From NCBI GenBank assembly GCA_041665525.1, contig JBAYIS010000008.1:65439-129438 (forward strand): a stretch of DNA of 64,000 nt. Direction: 5' to 3'. Below the pieces are notes generated by a model. It did not search any database. It was not told the origin of the DNA and saw only the letters and a list, made by a program, of their open reading frames with translations. Of this stretch, positions 43,582 to 51,330 are shown one piece after another. Origin of the DNA: UBA8401 sp041665525 (lineage in GTDB: Bacteria; Bacteroidota; Ignavibacteria; UBA10030; UBA8401). Both the position numbers and the translations under genes were made by a program. Every line of letters starts with the position of its first letter. The first letter of the stretch is position 1.

Positions 43582-44544
43582 ATGATGAATTCACACAAGC
43601 GCAATATTTGGGTGTTTGGCGGGACTGGTTTCATCGGCAGTGCGCTGGTCGGAAGACTTTTAGAGAATCCGGGCAATCGCATCCATACACTGGTGCATAA
43701 ACGGATTCCGGGCAAAAAGCTGGAATCGGTTAATACCTTTTCCGGAGACCTCCGCACTTTCGATCTGACTTGGCTGGAAAAATATCCTCCCGATATTGTT
43801 TTTCATCTTGCACGGCTTGGCGGCGCCAATTCAATTACCCGGTACTTTGCGGCACGGCAGGGTGCAACAGCTAATCGTCGGCTGATACAATTTTTTCGAA
43901 GTACACCAAAACCACCAAAGATTATTTATGTTTCCGGATCGCTCATCTATGGACATCAACCGGAAGGGGTGGCTGCAGACGAAACTGCACCCCTTTCACC
44001 AGTTGCCTATGCACGATATTACATGACGGGCGAGCAACCATGGATCGAAGCACAAAAGGAACGAACGCTGGATGTGCGTTTTGCGCGGCCGGGTTGGATT
44101 GTTGGACCGGAATCGTGGTTTAAGGTGTTCTATTGGGATTATTTTCAGAAGACCGGGAAGGTGCCCGTGTATGGCGATGGCATGCAAATGATGTCGCTGA
44201 TTGATGTGGAGGATTGCGCAGAACAAATCGCGAATTTTGGATTGCAGGGAAACAACATGTTGAACCTGAATATTTTTTCAGGACCGCCGGTGAGTCAGTT
44301 CACTTTTGCCCGGTCACTTGCCGAAATACTTAATGCCGGGATCGAAACGATATCGCAGGAACAACTGCAGAGAATGTTTGGAAGAACAGTCCGTGAAGCA
44401 TTGACTTCCTCCATTCCATTGACATCATGCTTTCCGGAAATCAGATCTCTTACCGCCGATCGCTATCCAACCATGGATGCGATGCTGCGCAAAACGCTTT
44501 CATTTTTGAAAAACAAAGAGCGAATACTCTCCGAATCTCCATAA
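43582..44544 (+). CDS. extended SDR: NAD-dependent epimerase/dehydratase-like protein
   Basis: 320 aa. The Rossmann nucleotide-binding motif is VFGGTGFIGSAL at the N-terminus, followed by IVFHLARLGGANS and IIYVSGSLIYG (Ser of the active site). The Tyr region reads VAYARYYMTGEQPW: the YxxxK motif of extended SDRs has no Lys at the expected place, so catalysis may be altered or absent. Later parts (RFARPGWIVGP, PVYGDGMQMMSLIDVEDCA) match NDP-sugar epimerases and related enzymes. It follows the nucleotidyltransferase-like gene by 67 bp. Its 3' end overlaps the convergent methyltransferase gene by 45 bp. Confidence 0.82.
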   Translation: MMNSHKRNIWVFGGTGFIGSALVGRLLENPGNRIHTLVHKRIPGKKLESVNTFSGDLRTFDLTWLEKYPPDIVFHLARLGGANSITRYFAARQGATANRRLIQFFRSTPKPPKIIYVSGSLIYGHQPEGVAADETAPLSPVAYARYYMTGEQPWIEAQKERTLDVRFARPGWIVGPESWFKVFYWDYFQKTGKVPVYGDGMQMMSLIDVEDCAEQIANFGLQGNNMLNLNIFSGPPVSQFTFARSLAEILNAGIETISQEQLQRMFGRTVREALTSSIPLTSCFPEIRSLTADRYPTMDAMLRKTLSFLKNKERILSESP

Positions 44545-45351
44545 AACTGTTTTGTTCGCCGCGGCGTCCAATTTCCACAGGAAACGGCTTATTCGTATAA
44601 TCCGTTTATTGATTCCGGTATAATACCAGGCGGGGTGAAATATGCAATATCCGATCCGTTTCCGCAGCTGTAGCTCTTTGAACGATTTCATGATTCTTCC
44701 TGGAGCATAACAATGGCTCGGGAGGAATTTATAGGGTGAATAACCGCTCCACACTTTTCGTAATCGCGAGAATGCTGATGAGAAACGGAAGCGGACGAGT
44801 TCCATCAACATTCCTCCCAAATACCACCGGTTGACAAATGTAAGGACCAGATGTCCTCCCGGATTCAATGATTCCGCAACATCCTGTGCAGCACGGTCCA
44901 GGTCATCGACGGTGTTAAGCGCTCCGAAAAAGACATAGACTAAATCGAATTTTTGACCCGGGAATATGGATGAGATATCACCTTCGTTTCCCTGCCGCAC
45001 TTCAATATTGTTGCATCCGCTCTTTTGGATTCGCTCCTGCGCCCGTTGCACCATTTCGCCGGAGATGTCGATACCATAAATCTTCCTCTCCGAGTGTGTC
45101 GTTCCAAAATGGACCAAATCAAAACCTGTTCCGCATCCGATCTCGAGCATAGTGACGGCAGTGTAACGCTTCGTCTCTTCACGGAAGGACTGACGCATCC
45201 GCTGCAGGACGGGATTTGCCCAGTATCGTGAATCATAATCCGCCGCATCCTTGTCATAATATTGACCAACTTCACGATAGTATTCGTTATCCATGTCCCA
45301 TCCTGGTTCTGCAACATCGAAGAAAATTTTATCCATTGACGATCCGCACAT
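44500..45351 (-). CDS. class I SAM-dependent methyltransferase
   Basis: 283 aa. SAM motif I is MLEIGCGTGFDLVHF (~residue 70), acidic motif II IYGIDISGEMVQRA, then DLVYVFFGALNTVDDL and LNPGGHLVLTFVN. The C-terminal third (WSGYSPYKFLPSHCYAPG) is a lid-like part of unknown substrate. ATG codons at 45351 and 45336 are both possible starts; neither has a good ribosome site. The gene converges on the SDR gene with a 45-bp overlap of coding ends. The association with SDR and nucleotidyltransferase-like genes is positional. Confidence 0.8.
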   Translation of the reverse strand: MCGSSMDKIFFDVAEPGWDMDNEYYREVGQYYDKDAADYDSRYWANPVLQRMRQSFREETKRYTAVTMLEIGCGTGFDLVHFGTTHSERKIYGIDISGEMVQRAQERIQKSGCNNIEVRQGNEGDISSIFPGQKFDLVYVFFGALNTVDDLDRAAQDVAESLNPGGHLVLTFVNRWYLGGMLMELVRFRFSSAFSRLRKVWSGYSPYKFLPSHCYAPGRIMKSFKELQLRKRIGYCIFHPAWYYTGINKRIIRISRFLWKLDAAANKTVLWRFGEYSLFVFQK

Positions 45352-45654
45352 GAATATAGAGAAAGAACCGGCAGGAAATCAATACTCCGCCGTTTACCGA
45401 TCAACTCGTCGGATAAGAATTTCGTAACAATCTTGCTTTACGACAAATTCATGGTAAGCAAGTTCCGTCCCAATGGAATTGCCTAACCACAGGGATGTGT
45501 AAAACGATGAATCCTTACGACACGCGAAACAACAATGCACCGCTTGCTCAGAATGTCTCATCGTGTTAATGCTTATTTGCCAAATGGAGGCAGAACTTAG
45601 AATTTTCTATACTGGTGAAAAGAGAATTTATTTGTATATTTGAGCAATTACGAA
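45352..45654. other. 303-bp intergenic region
   Basis: Spacer between divergent methyltransferase and GroES-like genes. No gene, repeat or RNA element is recognised. A TTG codon at 45640 in frame with the GroES-like gene is an alternative start. Confidence 0.4.
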
Positions 45655-46053
45655 ATGACAGTATCATTTAAGAAGAAAATATTTCTAGTCGGCGATCGGA
45701 TCCTGATCGAACCGGATAAGGGACAGGAGAAGACGCCGCATGGTCTCTATCTTCCTCCGGGCGTGAAGGAGAAAGATAAAGTGCAGGCGGGATATATCAT
45801 CAAGATCGGTCCCGGGTATCCTGTGGTCAATCCGAATTTCATCGATCAGGAATCGTGGTCAACACCGAAAGATCCGGTGAAGTACATCCCGCTGCAGGCA
45901 GAAGAAGGGGATTATGCGCTGTTCCTTCGCGATGCGGCGATCGAAATCGAGTTCGAAGGAAAACAATACCTCATCGTCCAGCAGTCCCATCTGCTGATGC
46001 TTATTCGTCCGGATACATTGGCGGAATTCGGTCTTGGGAGAAGCGGAGATTAA
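45655..46053 (+). CDS. GroES (Cpn10)-like co-chaperonin homologue
   Basis: 132 aa from ATG 45655. The Cpn10 beta-barrel pattern is visible: FLVGDRILIEPDKGQEKTPH, the mobile-loop region with GLYLPPGVKEKDKVQ, then AGYIIKIGPGYPVV and FEGKQYLIVQQSHLLMLI. It is longer than GroES (~97 aa), mainly through an insertion of about 30 residues (NPNFIDQESWSTPKDPVKYI) between the central strands. No groEL lies beside it, so this is an orphan, probably divergent co-chaperonin. Whether it still binds GroEL is not known. Confidence 0.82.
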   Translation: MTVSFKKKIFLVGDRILIEPDKGQEKTPHGLYLPPGVKEKDKVQAGYIIKIGPGYPVVNPNFIDQESWSTPKDPVKYIPLQAEEGDYALFLRDAAIEIEFEGKQYLIVQQSHLLMLIRPDTLAEFGLGRSGD

Positions 46054-46060
46054 TCGGCGC

Positions 46061-46327
46061 ATGACGAATGATATCCATGTGTTTAGTGAAGCGAATCTGC
46101 ACAAACAGCTGCAGACGGCACCGTTCGCGCAGGGATTTTACACGGTAAAATTCTATACAACCGGGGGATTGCTGGCAAGAACAAAGACGGATTCATTGTC
46201 CGACTTCTATTTATATCCTTCCGGCGGAACACTGCGGGACAGCAATTTCAATCTGGTTTTTTACGATTCCCAATTCGATACCTATCGCGGTTACAAGCCG
46301 CCGCACCTGACACGAAAAATAGAATAA
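46061..46327 (+). CDS. small conserved-looking hypothetical protein
   Basis: 88 aa beginning TNDIHVFSEANLHKQLQ after Met, with FYTVKFYTTGGLLARTKTDS and FYLYPSGGTLRD. It looks like a compact beta-rich cytoplasmic protein with no signal peptide. It starts 7 bp after the GroES-like gene stop; a TTG nine codons earlier would overlap that gene. I recognise no family. Co-transcription with the GroES-like gene is likely. Confidence 0.55.
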   Translation: MTNDIHVFSEANLHKQLQTAPFAQGFYTVKFYTTGGLLARTKTDSLSDFYLYPSGGTLRDSNFNLVFYDSQFDTYRGYKPPHLTRKIE

Positions 46328-46385
46328 CGCGGTCTGTTTCGGACGCTCATGGACAAATACTGATCTTCTAACCTTATAATACCTA

Positions 46386-48788
46386 ATGACCGAACCCTAT
46401 CTCAACTCGCAAGATATCCTCGAAAGCATCTCCGGCGGTTTTTTTGCCCTTGATAAACAGTTCAACATCACCTATTGGAACAAAGCGGCGGAAGAGGGGA
46501 CATACTGGAAACGGGAAGAAGTGATAGGCAAGAACATCTTCGAGATATTTCCGAACCTGGAATCTCACGACGTTGGTGTGAAATACAAACTGGCATTAGA
46601 AACGAATTCGTTTCAGACTGCAACGAATCATACAAAGGATGTGAGTCTGGAAAAGTGGTATGATTTCCGGATCTATCCAAACGAGAACGGACTGTCTGTA
46701 TTTCTGACCGACATTACTGAACGGAAGATCGAAGAACGTCAGCGGGATATGCTTCTGGATATCTCACACGCCATCAACACTGCAAGCCAGTTGGAGGACC
46801 TCTGCGGGGAAGTTGTACGTGTCATCTCCCGGCGATATGAATTACCGCAGCAGAATGTGCTGCTGTATTTTCACCGTCCGGCGGATGAACAACTGATCTT
46901 GCTTGCACCGGAAATGCCGCTGACAGATCTGCAAAAAAACCTGTATGCACTTTCTATCGCGAATAGTTCGAACTTTGCGAGCATTGAAGCTTTTTCTACC
47001 GGCAGCAAGATCGTCACAGCAGACCTTTCGCGAAGCGTGCTCTTTTCCTTTGCACCGGAAAAAGTGATCACCACCGCGGTAACGACTCTGGTCTCGCTGC
47101 CGCTCCGGATTGAAAAAGAAAAGCTCGGCGTGCTGGAGATACTGCTTCACAATTCCCGCGAACTGGTGGAGAAAGAACTCTCATTCCTTACGCTGTTGGC
47201 CAGCGAAATCACCGTCGGTATCAGCCGCCGGGGATTGATTGATGAACTGCGGGTAAAGAATGTGGACCTGGAGATCCAGCGGGCGCAAACGGTGGAAGCC
47301 CATGACAAATTGAAACGCTTCCTGGCATTTTTCAGCCACGAACTCCGTTCACCGCTGAATTCCATCATCGGATTCTCAGAGTTGATTGCTGAAGAAGGGA
47401 CGACGATTACGCCGGACTCGCTGGTGCAGTACAATTCCGCCATTAAATCGAGCGGGGAACATCTGCTCCACCTGATCAATGACATTCTCGATCTTTCCAA
47501 GATTGAAGCGGGGAAAATGGATCTCCGCTTTGCCCCTGTCGGCATTCGAAATCTGGTGGATGGAGTGAAGCACGTGGTGCAGCCGCAGTTAGAGGCGAAA
47601 AAGTTATCGCTGGATATTGCCATGGATGAAGAACTGGATGATATTATTGCGGACGGTGTGCGTCTGAAACAGATTTTGCTGAATTTGGTAACAAACGCCA
47701 TCAAGTTCAGCCATTCCGAAGGGAAAGTGATCCTCTCCGCGCTCCGGAAACAGAACGACATTGAATTTTCCGTGCAGGATTTCGGTGTCGGCATCCGCAA
47801 AGAAGAGATCACGACATTGTTTCAACCGTTTCAGCAGACGGACCAAGGGGCAAAAAAGATCGAAGGGACCGGTCTCGGACTCTCCATCACTAAAAAATTA
47901 GCCGAATTACACGGCGGATCACTCTTTGTGGTGAGTGATTATGGCGTCGGAAGCACATTCGTCGCCCGGATACCAATGATGGTACAGGTGGAGAACGAGG
48001 CGGAAAAAGTGTTCAAAAAGATCTCCGATGCTACGGAGGGAGGCCGCCAAAAACGGGTCCTCATTGTTGAAGACAAACCGCATGCGCGCACATTGCTGCA
48101 CACGTATCTGACCGAATCAGGGTATCTTGTGGAGATCGCGGTAAACGGTGTGGAAGCACTGGAAAAAGCGAAACTATGGAAACCGGATGTGATCACACTC
48201 GACATCCTTATTCCGGTGAAGGACGGATGGCAGGTGCTGCGGGAACTGAAGGATCATCCGCTATGCAGAGAAATCCCGGTGATCATCATCTCCATGGTTG
48301 ATGAACGGAATGTCGGATTTGGTCTTGGTGCAGTGGAATATTTCGTGAAACCGGTGCAGAAGGACGAATTGATTGCTGCCGTTAAGAAGGTGGAAGGACG
48401 AAGCAGACAAAACTCGGCGAAAATTCTGGTGATCGACGACGACAAATCGGTGACCGATCTTGTTCAGATCATCCTGGAAGCGGAAGGATGCACTGTGTTA
48501 AAAGCGCATAACGGTAAGGATGGTCTGGCACTGGCGGCGCAGGAAAAACCGGACCTGATCATTCTCGATTTGGTAATGCCGGAGATGTCCGGCTTCAATG
48601 TGGCGTATCAATTGAAACATAATTCTGCCACCTTCACCATTCCGGTGATGATTATGACCTCTATGGAGATCGACGATGAAACCCGCGAACAGTTGGAAGG
48701 ATTCGTAGTTTCTCTGATGAAAAAATCGGGTTTTACCAAGCGCGATCTACTGAACGAGATTTCGGCGATTGAAGGAAAGAAACACTAG
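46386..48788 (+). CDS. PAS-GAF-histidine kinase with two C-terminal receivers
   Basis: 800 aa, cytoplasmic. PAS (~5-120; GGFFALDKQFNITYWNKAAE), GAF (~125-285), HisKA with H-box FLAFFSHELRSPLNSIIGFS (~310-330), HATPase_c (LNLVTNAIKFS, QDFGVGI, GTGLGLSI), REC1 (~555-670; VLIVEDKPH, phospho-Asp in ITLDILIP, Lys in YFVKPV) and REC2 (~680-795; ILVIDDDKS, phospho-Asp in IILDLVMPEMSG, Lys in LMKKSG). All phosphorelay residues are in place, so it is a hybrid kinase able to autophosphorylate and pass phosphate to its own receivers. No HPt domain or output is attached, and none is nearby. A strong terminator follows. Confidence 0.92.
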   Translation: MTEPYLNSQDILESISGGFFALDKQFNITYWNKAAEEGTYWKREEVIGKNIFEIFPNLESHDVGVKYKLALETNSFQTATNHTKDVSLEKWYDFRIYPNENGLSVFLTDITERKIEERQRDMLLDISHAINTASQLEDLCGEVVRVISRRYELPQQNVLLYFHRPADEQLILLAPEMPLTDLQKNLYALSIANSSNFASIEAFSTGSKIVTADLSRSVLFSFAPEKVITTAVTTLVSLPLRIEKEKLGVLEILLHNSRELVEKELSFLTLLASEITVGISRRGLIDELRVKNVDLEIQRAQTVEAHDKLKRFLAFFSHELRSPLNSIIGFSELIAEEGTTITPDSLVQYNSAIKSSGEHLLHLINDILDLSKIEAGKMDLRFAPVGIRNLVDGVKHVVQPQLEAKKLSLDIAMDEELDDIIADGVRLKQILLNLVTNAIKFSHSEGKVILSALRKQNDIEFSVQDFGVGIRKEEITTLFQPFQQTDQGAKKIEGTGLGLSITKKLAELHGGSLFVVSDYGVGSTFVARIPMMVQVENEAEKVFKKISDATEGGRQKRVLIVEDKPHARTLLHTYLTESGYLVEIAVNGVEALEKAKLWKPDVITLDILIPVKDGWQVLRELKDHPLCREIPVIIISMVDERNVGFGLGAVEYFVKPVQKDELIAAVKKVEGRSRQNSAKILVIDDDKSVTDLVQIILEAEGCTVLKAHNGKDGLALAAQEKPDLIILDLVMPEMSGFNVAYQLKHNSATFTIPVMIMTSMEIDDETREQLEGFVVSLMKKSGFTKRDLLNEISAIEGKKH

Positions 48789-48804
48789 GACTTTTCACCA
48801 ATGC

Positions 48805-48832
48805 GGCGCGGCTTCGGTCGCGCCTTTTTTTT
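48805..48832 (+). terminator. intrinsic terminator after the hybrid kinase
   Basis: GGCGCGGC (48805-48812) pairs with GTCGCGCC (48817-48824) around a TTCG tetraloop, followed by eight T. The next gene starts 13 bp later. Confidence 0.95.
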
Positions 48833-48844
48833 GTTTTAAACACT

Positions 48845-49369
48845 ATGGATACCATAACACTCCGAAAATCTTTCGTCAACGACATCCCTGCCATCGAAGC
48901 ATTGTACCGTCGCGTTGCTGCAGTGGAAGGGGGATTGGCACGAAAAGCATCTGAAATTACTACTCACTATGTTGAGGATTTCGTCTCTAAAAGCATTAAC
49001 AACGGCACCGAAATCGTTGCCGTCACGAATGAACCCGGCCGAATTATTGGTGAGATCCACTGTTATGTACTGGCGATAGAAACATTCTGGCATGTGTTGA
49101 CGGATGTAACGATCGCTGTTGATCCAGAATATCAGGGGAAAGGCGTCGGTCGAAAACTGTTCACGGAGTTGCTCGTCGATGTGCGAGACAATCGGCCGGA
49201 TATTCACCGAATTGAGCTGATTGCACGGGAGAGTAACCTTCGCGCCATCGCATTTTATGAATCGCTGGGTTTTCTGAAAGAAGGTCGTCTCCGGAATCGG
49301 ATTAAGCGGAGCGACGGAAGATTTGAAGATGATATTGTGATGGGGTGGGTGAGAGATTCTGCAATGTAG
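48845..49369 (+). CDS. GNAT-family N-acetyltransferase
   Basis: 174 aa. The acetyl-CoA binding motif A is VTIAVDPEYQGKGVGRKLFT (Q/R-x-x-G-x-G/A present), followed by IELIARESNLRAIAFYESLG (motif B). N-terminal strands begin ITLRKSFVNDIPAIEALYRR. Length and order match RimI/Gcn5-like acetyltransferases; the substrate (protein N-terminus, amine or antibiotic) cannot be told. The stop codon lies inside the left arm of the palindrome at 49367. Confidence 0.88.
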   Translation: MDTITLRKSFVNDIPAIEALYRRVAAVEGGLARKASEITTHYVEDFVSKSINNGTEIVAVTNEPGRIIGEIHCYVLAIETFWHVLTDVTIAVDPEYQGKGVGRKLFTELLVDVRDNRPDIHRIELIARESNLRAIAFYESLGFLKEGRLRNRIKRSDGRFEDDIVMGWVRDSAM

Positions 49370-49401
49370 TTGTAGGACACCTTGAAGGTGTCCTACAACT
49401 A
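49367..49401. repeat. 35-bp near-perfect palindrome between convergent genes
   Basis: Seventeen-base arms around a single central G: TAGTTGTAGGACACCTT (49367-49383) and AAGGTGTCCTACAACTA (49385-49401) are exact complements. It can form a long hairpin in RNA from either strand. It separates convergent genes and includes the GNAT stop codon, so it may act as a bidirectional terminator, but there is no T-run. A REP-like dispersed repeat is an alternative. Confidence 0.85.
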
Positions 49402-49407
49402 TCGAAT

Positions 49408-51132
49408 TCATTCTTCTATCGGTTGCGGTGCGAGATTGGCGAAGCGTTTAATTTTTTGCGTTGTCGTCTTTAGAAACTCGTGGTCCCGGATGGTGAACTT
49501 TCTGACCTGTTTATAACTGCTGATCTGCTTGTTCGCTTTTGTTACTTCATCGGAGATGATCTGATGGAGGAATTCCTTCGTAATCTCTTTCCCGGATGAT
49601 TCCGCCAGTTCAATAAACGCTTCCGCATCGACAACGATCTGCGCCGCAATAATCTCATCCTGTTTTGCATCCTCCATGCCGTACACCAGCGATTCAAGAA
49701 TGAATGGACTGCGGTTCAGCATATCCTCAATCTCCTCCGGAAAAACATTCTTGCCGGATTTTGAGATGATCACATTTTTTTTCCTGCCGCTGATATGAAG
49801 GTATCCGTCAGCGTCAAAATATCCAAGATCGCCTGTCTTGAACCAATCGTCCTGAAAAACATCCGCTGTTGCGGTTGGATTCTTATAATATCCGAGCATT
49901 ACGTTCGGGCCTTTCCCGAACACTTCACCGATACCGTCGCTGTCCGGATCATTGATGCGGAGTTCCACACCTGGCAGCGGAATTCCCGCAGCATCGTCCT
50001 TTAGTTTGAAGGGAGAATTCAGTGCCAGAATCGGAGATGTTTCCGTCAATCCGTATCCCTGAATGAAATTAAAGCCAAGGTCGCGCAACCCTTTCGCCAC
50101 CATTGGATCGGGTGCCGCCCCGCCGGCAATAAAGAATCGGATGGAACCGCCGAATTTATGATGCAATTCTTTAAAGATCGATTTCTTTGCATTTTTCCAT
50201 CCGACGGTCTGCAGCACATCGGTGATCTTCACTAATGGATTCAATATTTTTGCGACAGTCTTTTTTTCCTGTATTCCTTTATGGATCCGCTTGAACATTT
50301 TGTCATAAAGCAGCGGCACACCCAGCAGGATGGTCGCCTTTACCCGCTGCAGGTCATCCACCACTGTTTTTAATGACCGGGCAAAATGTATGGACGAACC
50401 GGCATACAACGGGCAGAGGAGTCCGCAATTACATTCATACGTGTGATGCATCGGCAACACCGAAAGGAACCGATCCTCCGGATACATCATAAAAATGCTT
50501 AACATTGCTTCAAGATTGGAGGAGATGTTTTTCTGGGAGAGCATTACTCCTTTTGCCCTGCCGAGTGTTCCGGAGGTAAAGATGATAATACCCATCTCCT
50601 TCGGATCGATTTCCGGCATCTCATCAACAGCGCAGCCGTGGGAGTTCCGGATTAATTCGGTCATGGAGTGGAACAGCGGGCCGAACGAAATGGGATCCAT
50701 GGAAATATAATGCTTTACCCTGTGAAGGGACGAGTGGGATTCGGTGAAGACCTGTTCGTATTGCGAGGAAAAGATCACCGCATCCGCGTCGGATTCATGA
50801 ATGACATTCAGGATTTCATTTTCGTGCAGATTCCTGTCCACCGGAACAACAACATAATTAAAACAGACAGCCGTCAGATAACTGAGAGCCCATTGCACCC
50901 GGTTCTCGCCGATGACTGCAATGTGGCTGCGTTCTTTTAAACCGAGCGACTGCAACGCTGTGCCAAACTTCAGGATGTGTTTCAGCAACGCGGAGTAGGT
51001 GAGCCTCGGAATCGGCGTTTCGTTCAGATCCTCTAAGGCAGCCTTATCGCCGTATTTATTGGCGGATTGGATTACCATATCCTGAATTGATTTTATGGAT
51101 GGTACCGGAAAAAGCTTTACGGGTGCTTGCAT
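49408..51132 (-). CDS. AMP-dependent acyl-CoA synthetase (long-chain type)
   Basis: About 574 aa. Adenylate-forming motifs: IIFTSGTLGRAKGVMLSQ (P-loop A3), GYGLTETSP (A5), WFKTGDLGYFDADGYLHISG (A7), and the final KNVIISKSGKNVFPEEIE (A8). The order and length match long-chain fatty acid-CoA ligases, which activate fatty acids as acyl-AMP and then acyl-CoA at the membrane. The frame extends to 51270, but that 46-codon extension has no similarity to the family; GAGG seven bases before the ATG at 51132 decides the start. It is a single gene, convergent with the GNAT. Confidence 0.9.
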   Translation of the reverse strand: MQAPVKLFPVPSIKSIQDMVIQSANKYGDKAALEDLNETPIPRLTYSALLKHILKFGTALQSLGLKERSHIAVIGENRVQWALSYLTAVCFNYVVVPVDRNLHENEILNVIHESDADAVIFSSQYEQVFTESHSSLHRVKHYISMDPISFGPLFHSMTELIRNSHGCAVDEMPEIDPKEMGIIIFTSGTLGRAKGVMLSQKNISSNLEAMLSIFMMYPEDRFLSVLPMHHTYECNCGLLCPLYAGSSIHFARSLKTVVDDLQRVKATILLGVPLLYDKMFKRIHKGIQEKKTVAKILNPLVKITDVLQTVGWKNAKKSIFKELHHKFGGSIRFFIAGGAAPDPMVAKGLRDLGFNFIQGYGLTETSPILALNSPFKLKDDAAGIPLPGVELRINDPDSDGIGEVFGKGPNVMLGYYKNPTATADVFQDDWFKTGDLGYFDADGYLHISGRKKNVIISKSGKNVFPEEIEDMLNRSPFILESLVYGMEDAKQDEIIAAQIVVDAEAFIELAESSGKEITKEFLHQIISDEVTKANKQISSYKQVRKFTIRDHEFLKTTTQKIKRFANLAPQPIEE

Positions 51133-51251
51133 GTTCTGCCTCAGAGGAATTGAATGAAAATTATTCGACAAAAGGTAGTGCAAATTCTCCCGTTGAACAA
51201 GATAAGAAATGAGCAGTAGAAGACAATCGTGTCTTGATTTATTGTGGTGCG

Positions 51252-51286
51252 AAAAAAAATCCCCGGACAATTTTCATCCAGGGATT
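51252..51286 (-). terminator. intrinsic terminator of the RND efflux operon
   Basis: On the minus strand AATCCCTGG and CCGGGGATT (51278-51286 and 51258-51266) pair over nine positions with one T-G pair, followed by a T-run (A at 51252-51257). It lies 45 bp past the RND gene stop. Confidence 0.8.
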
Positions 51287-51330
51287 GATAGTCTTTGATA
51301 GCCGGGAAGGATATTCCGGGTGTGCGAATA

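Noticed and set aside
48845..49400. GNAT plus palindrome as a toxin-antitoxin unit
   Set aside because: The acetyltransferase is long (174 aa) and has no small upstream antitoxin gene of the RHH or HTH type.
51133..51270. 46-codon N-terminal extension of the acyl-CoA synthetase
   Set aside because: No family similarity; a ribosome site is present at the ATG 51132 and the extension runs toward the RND terminator.
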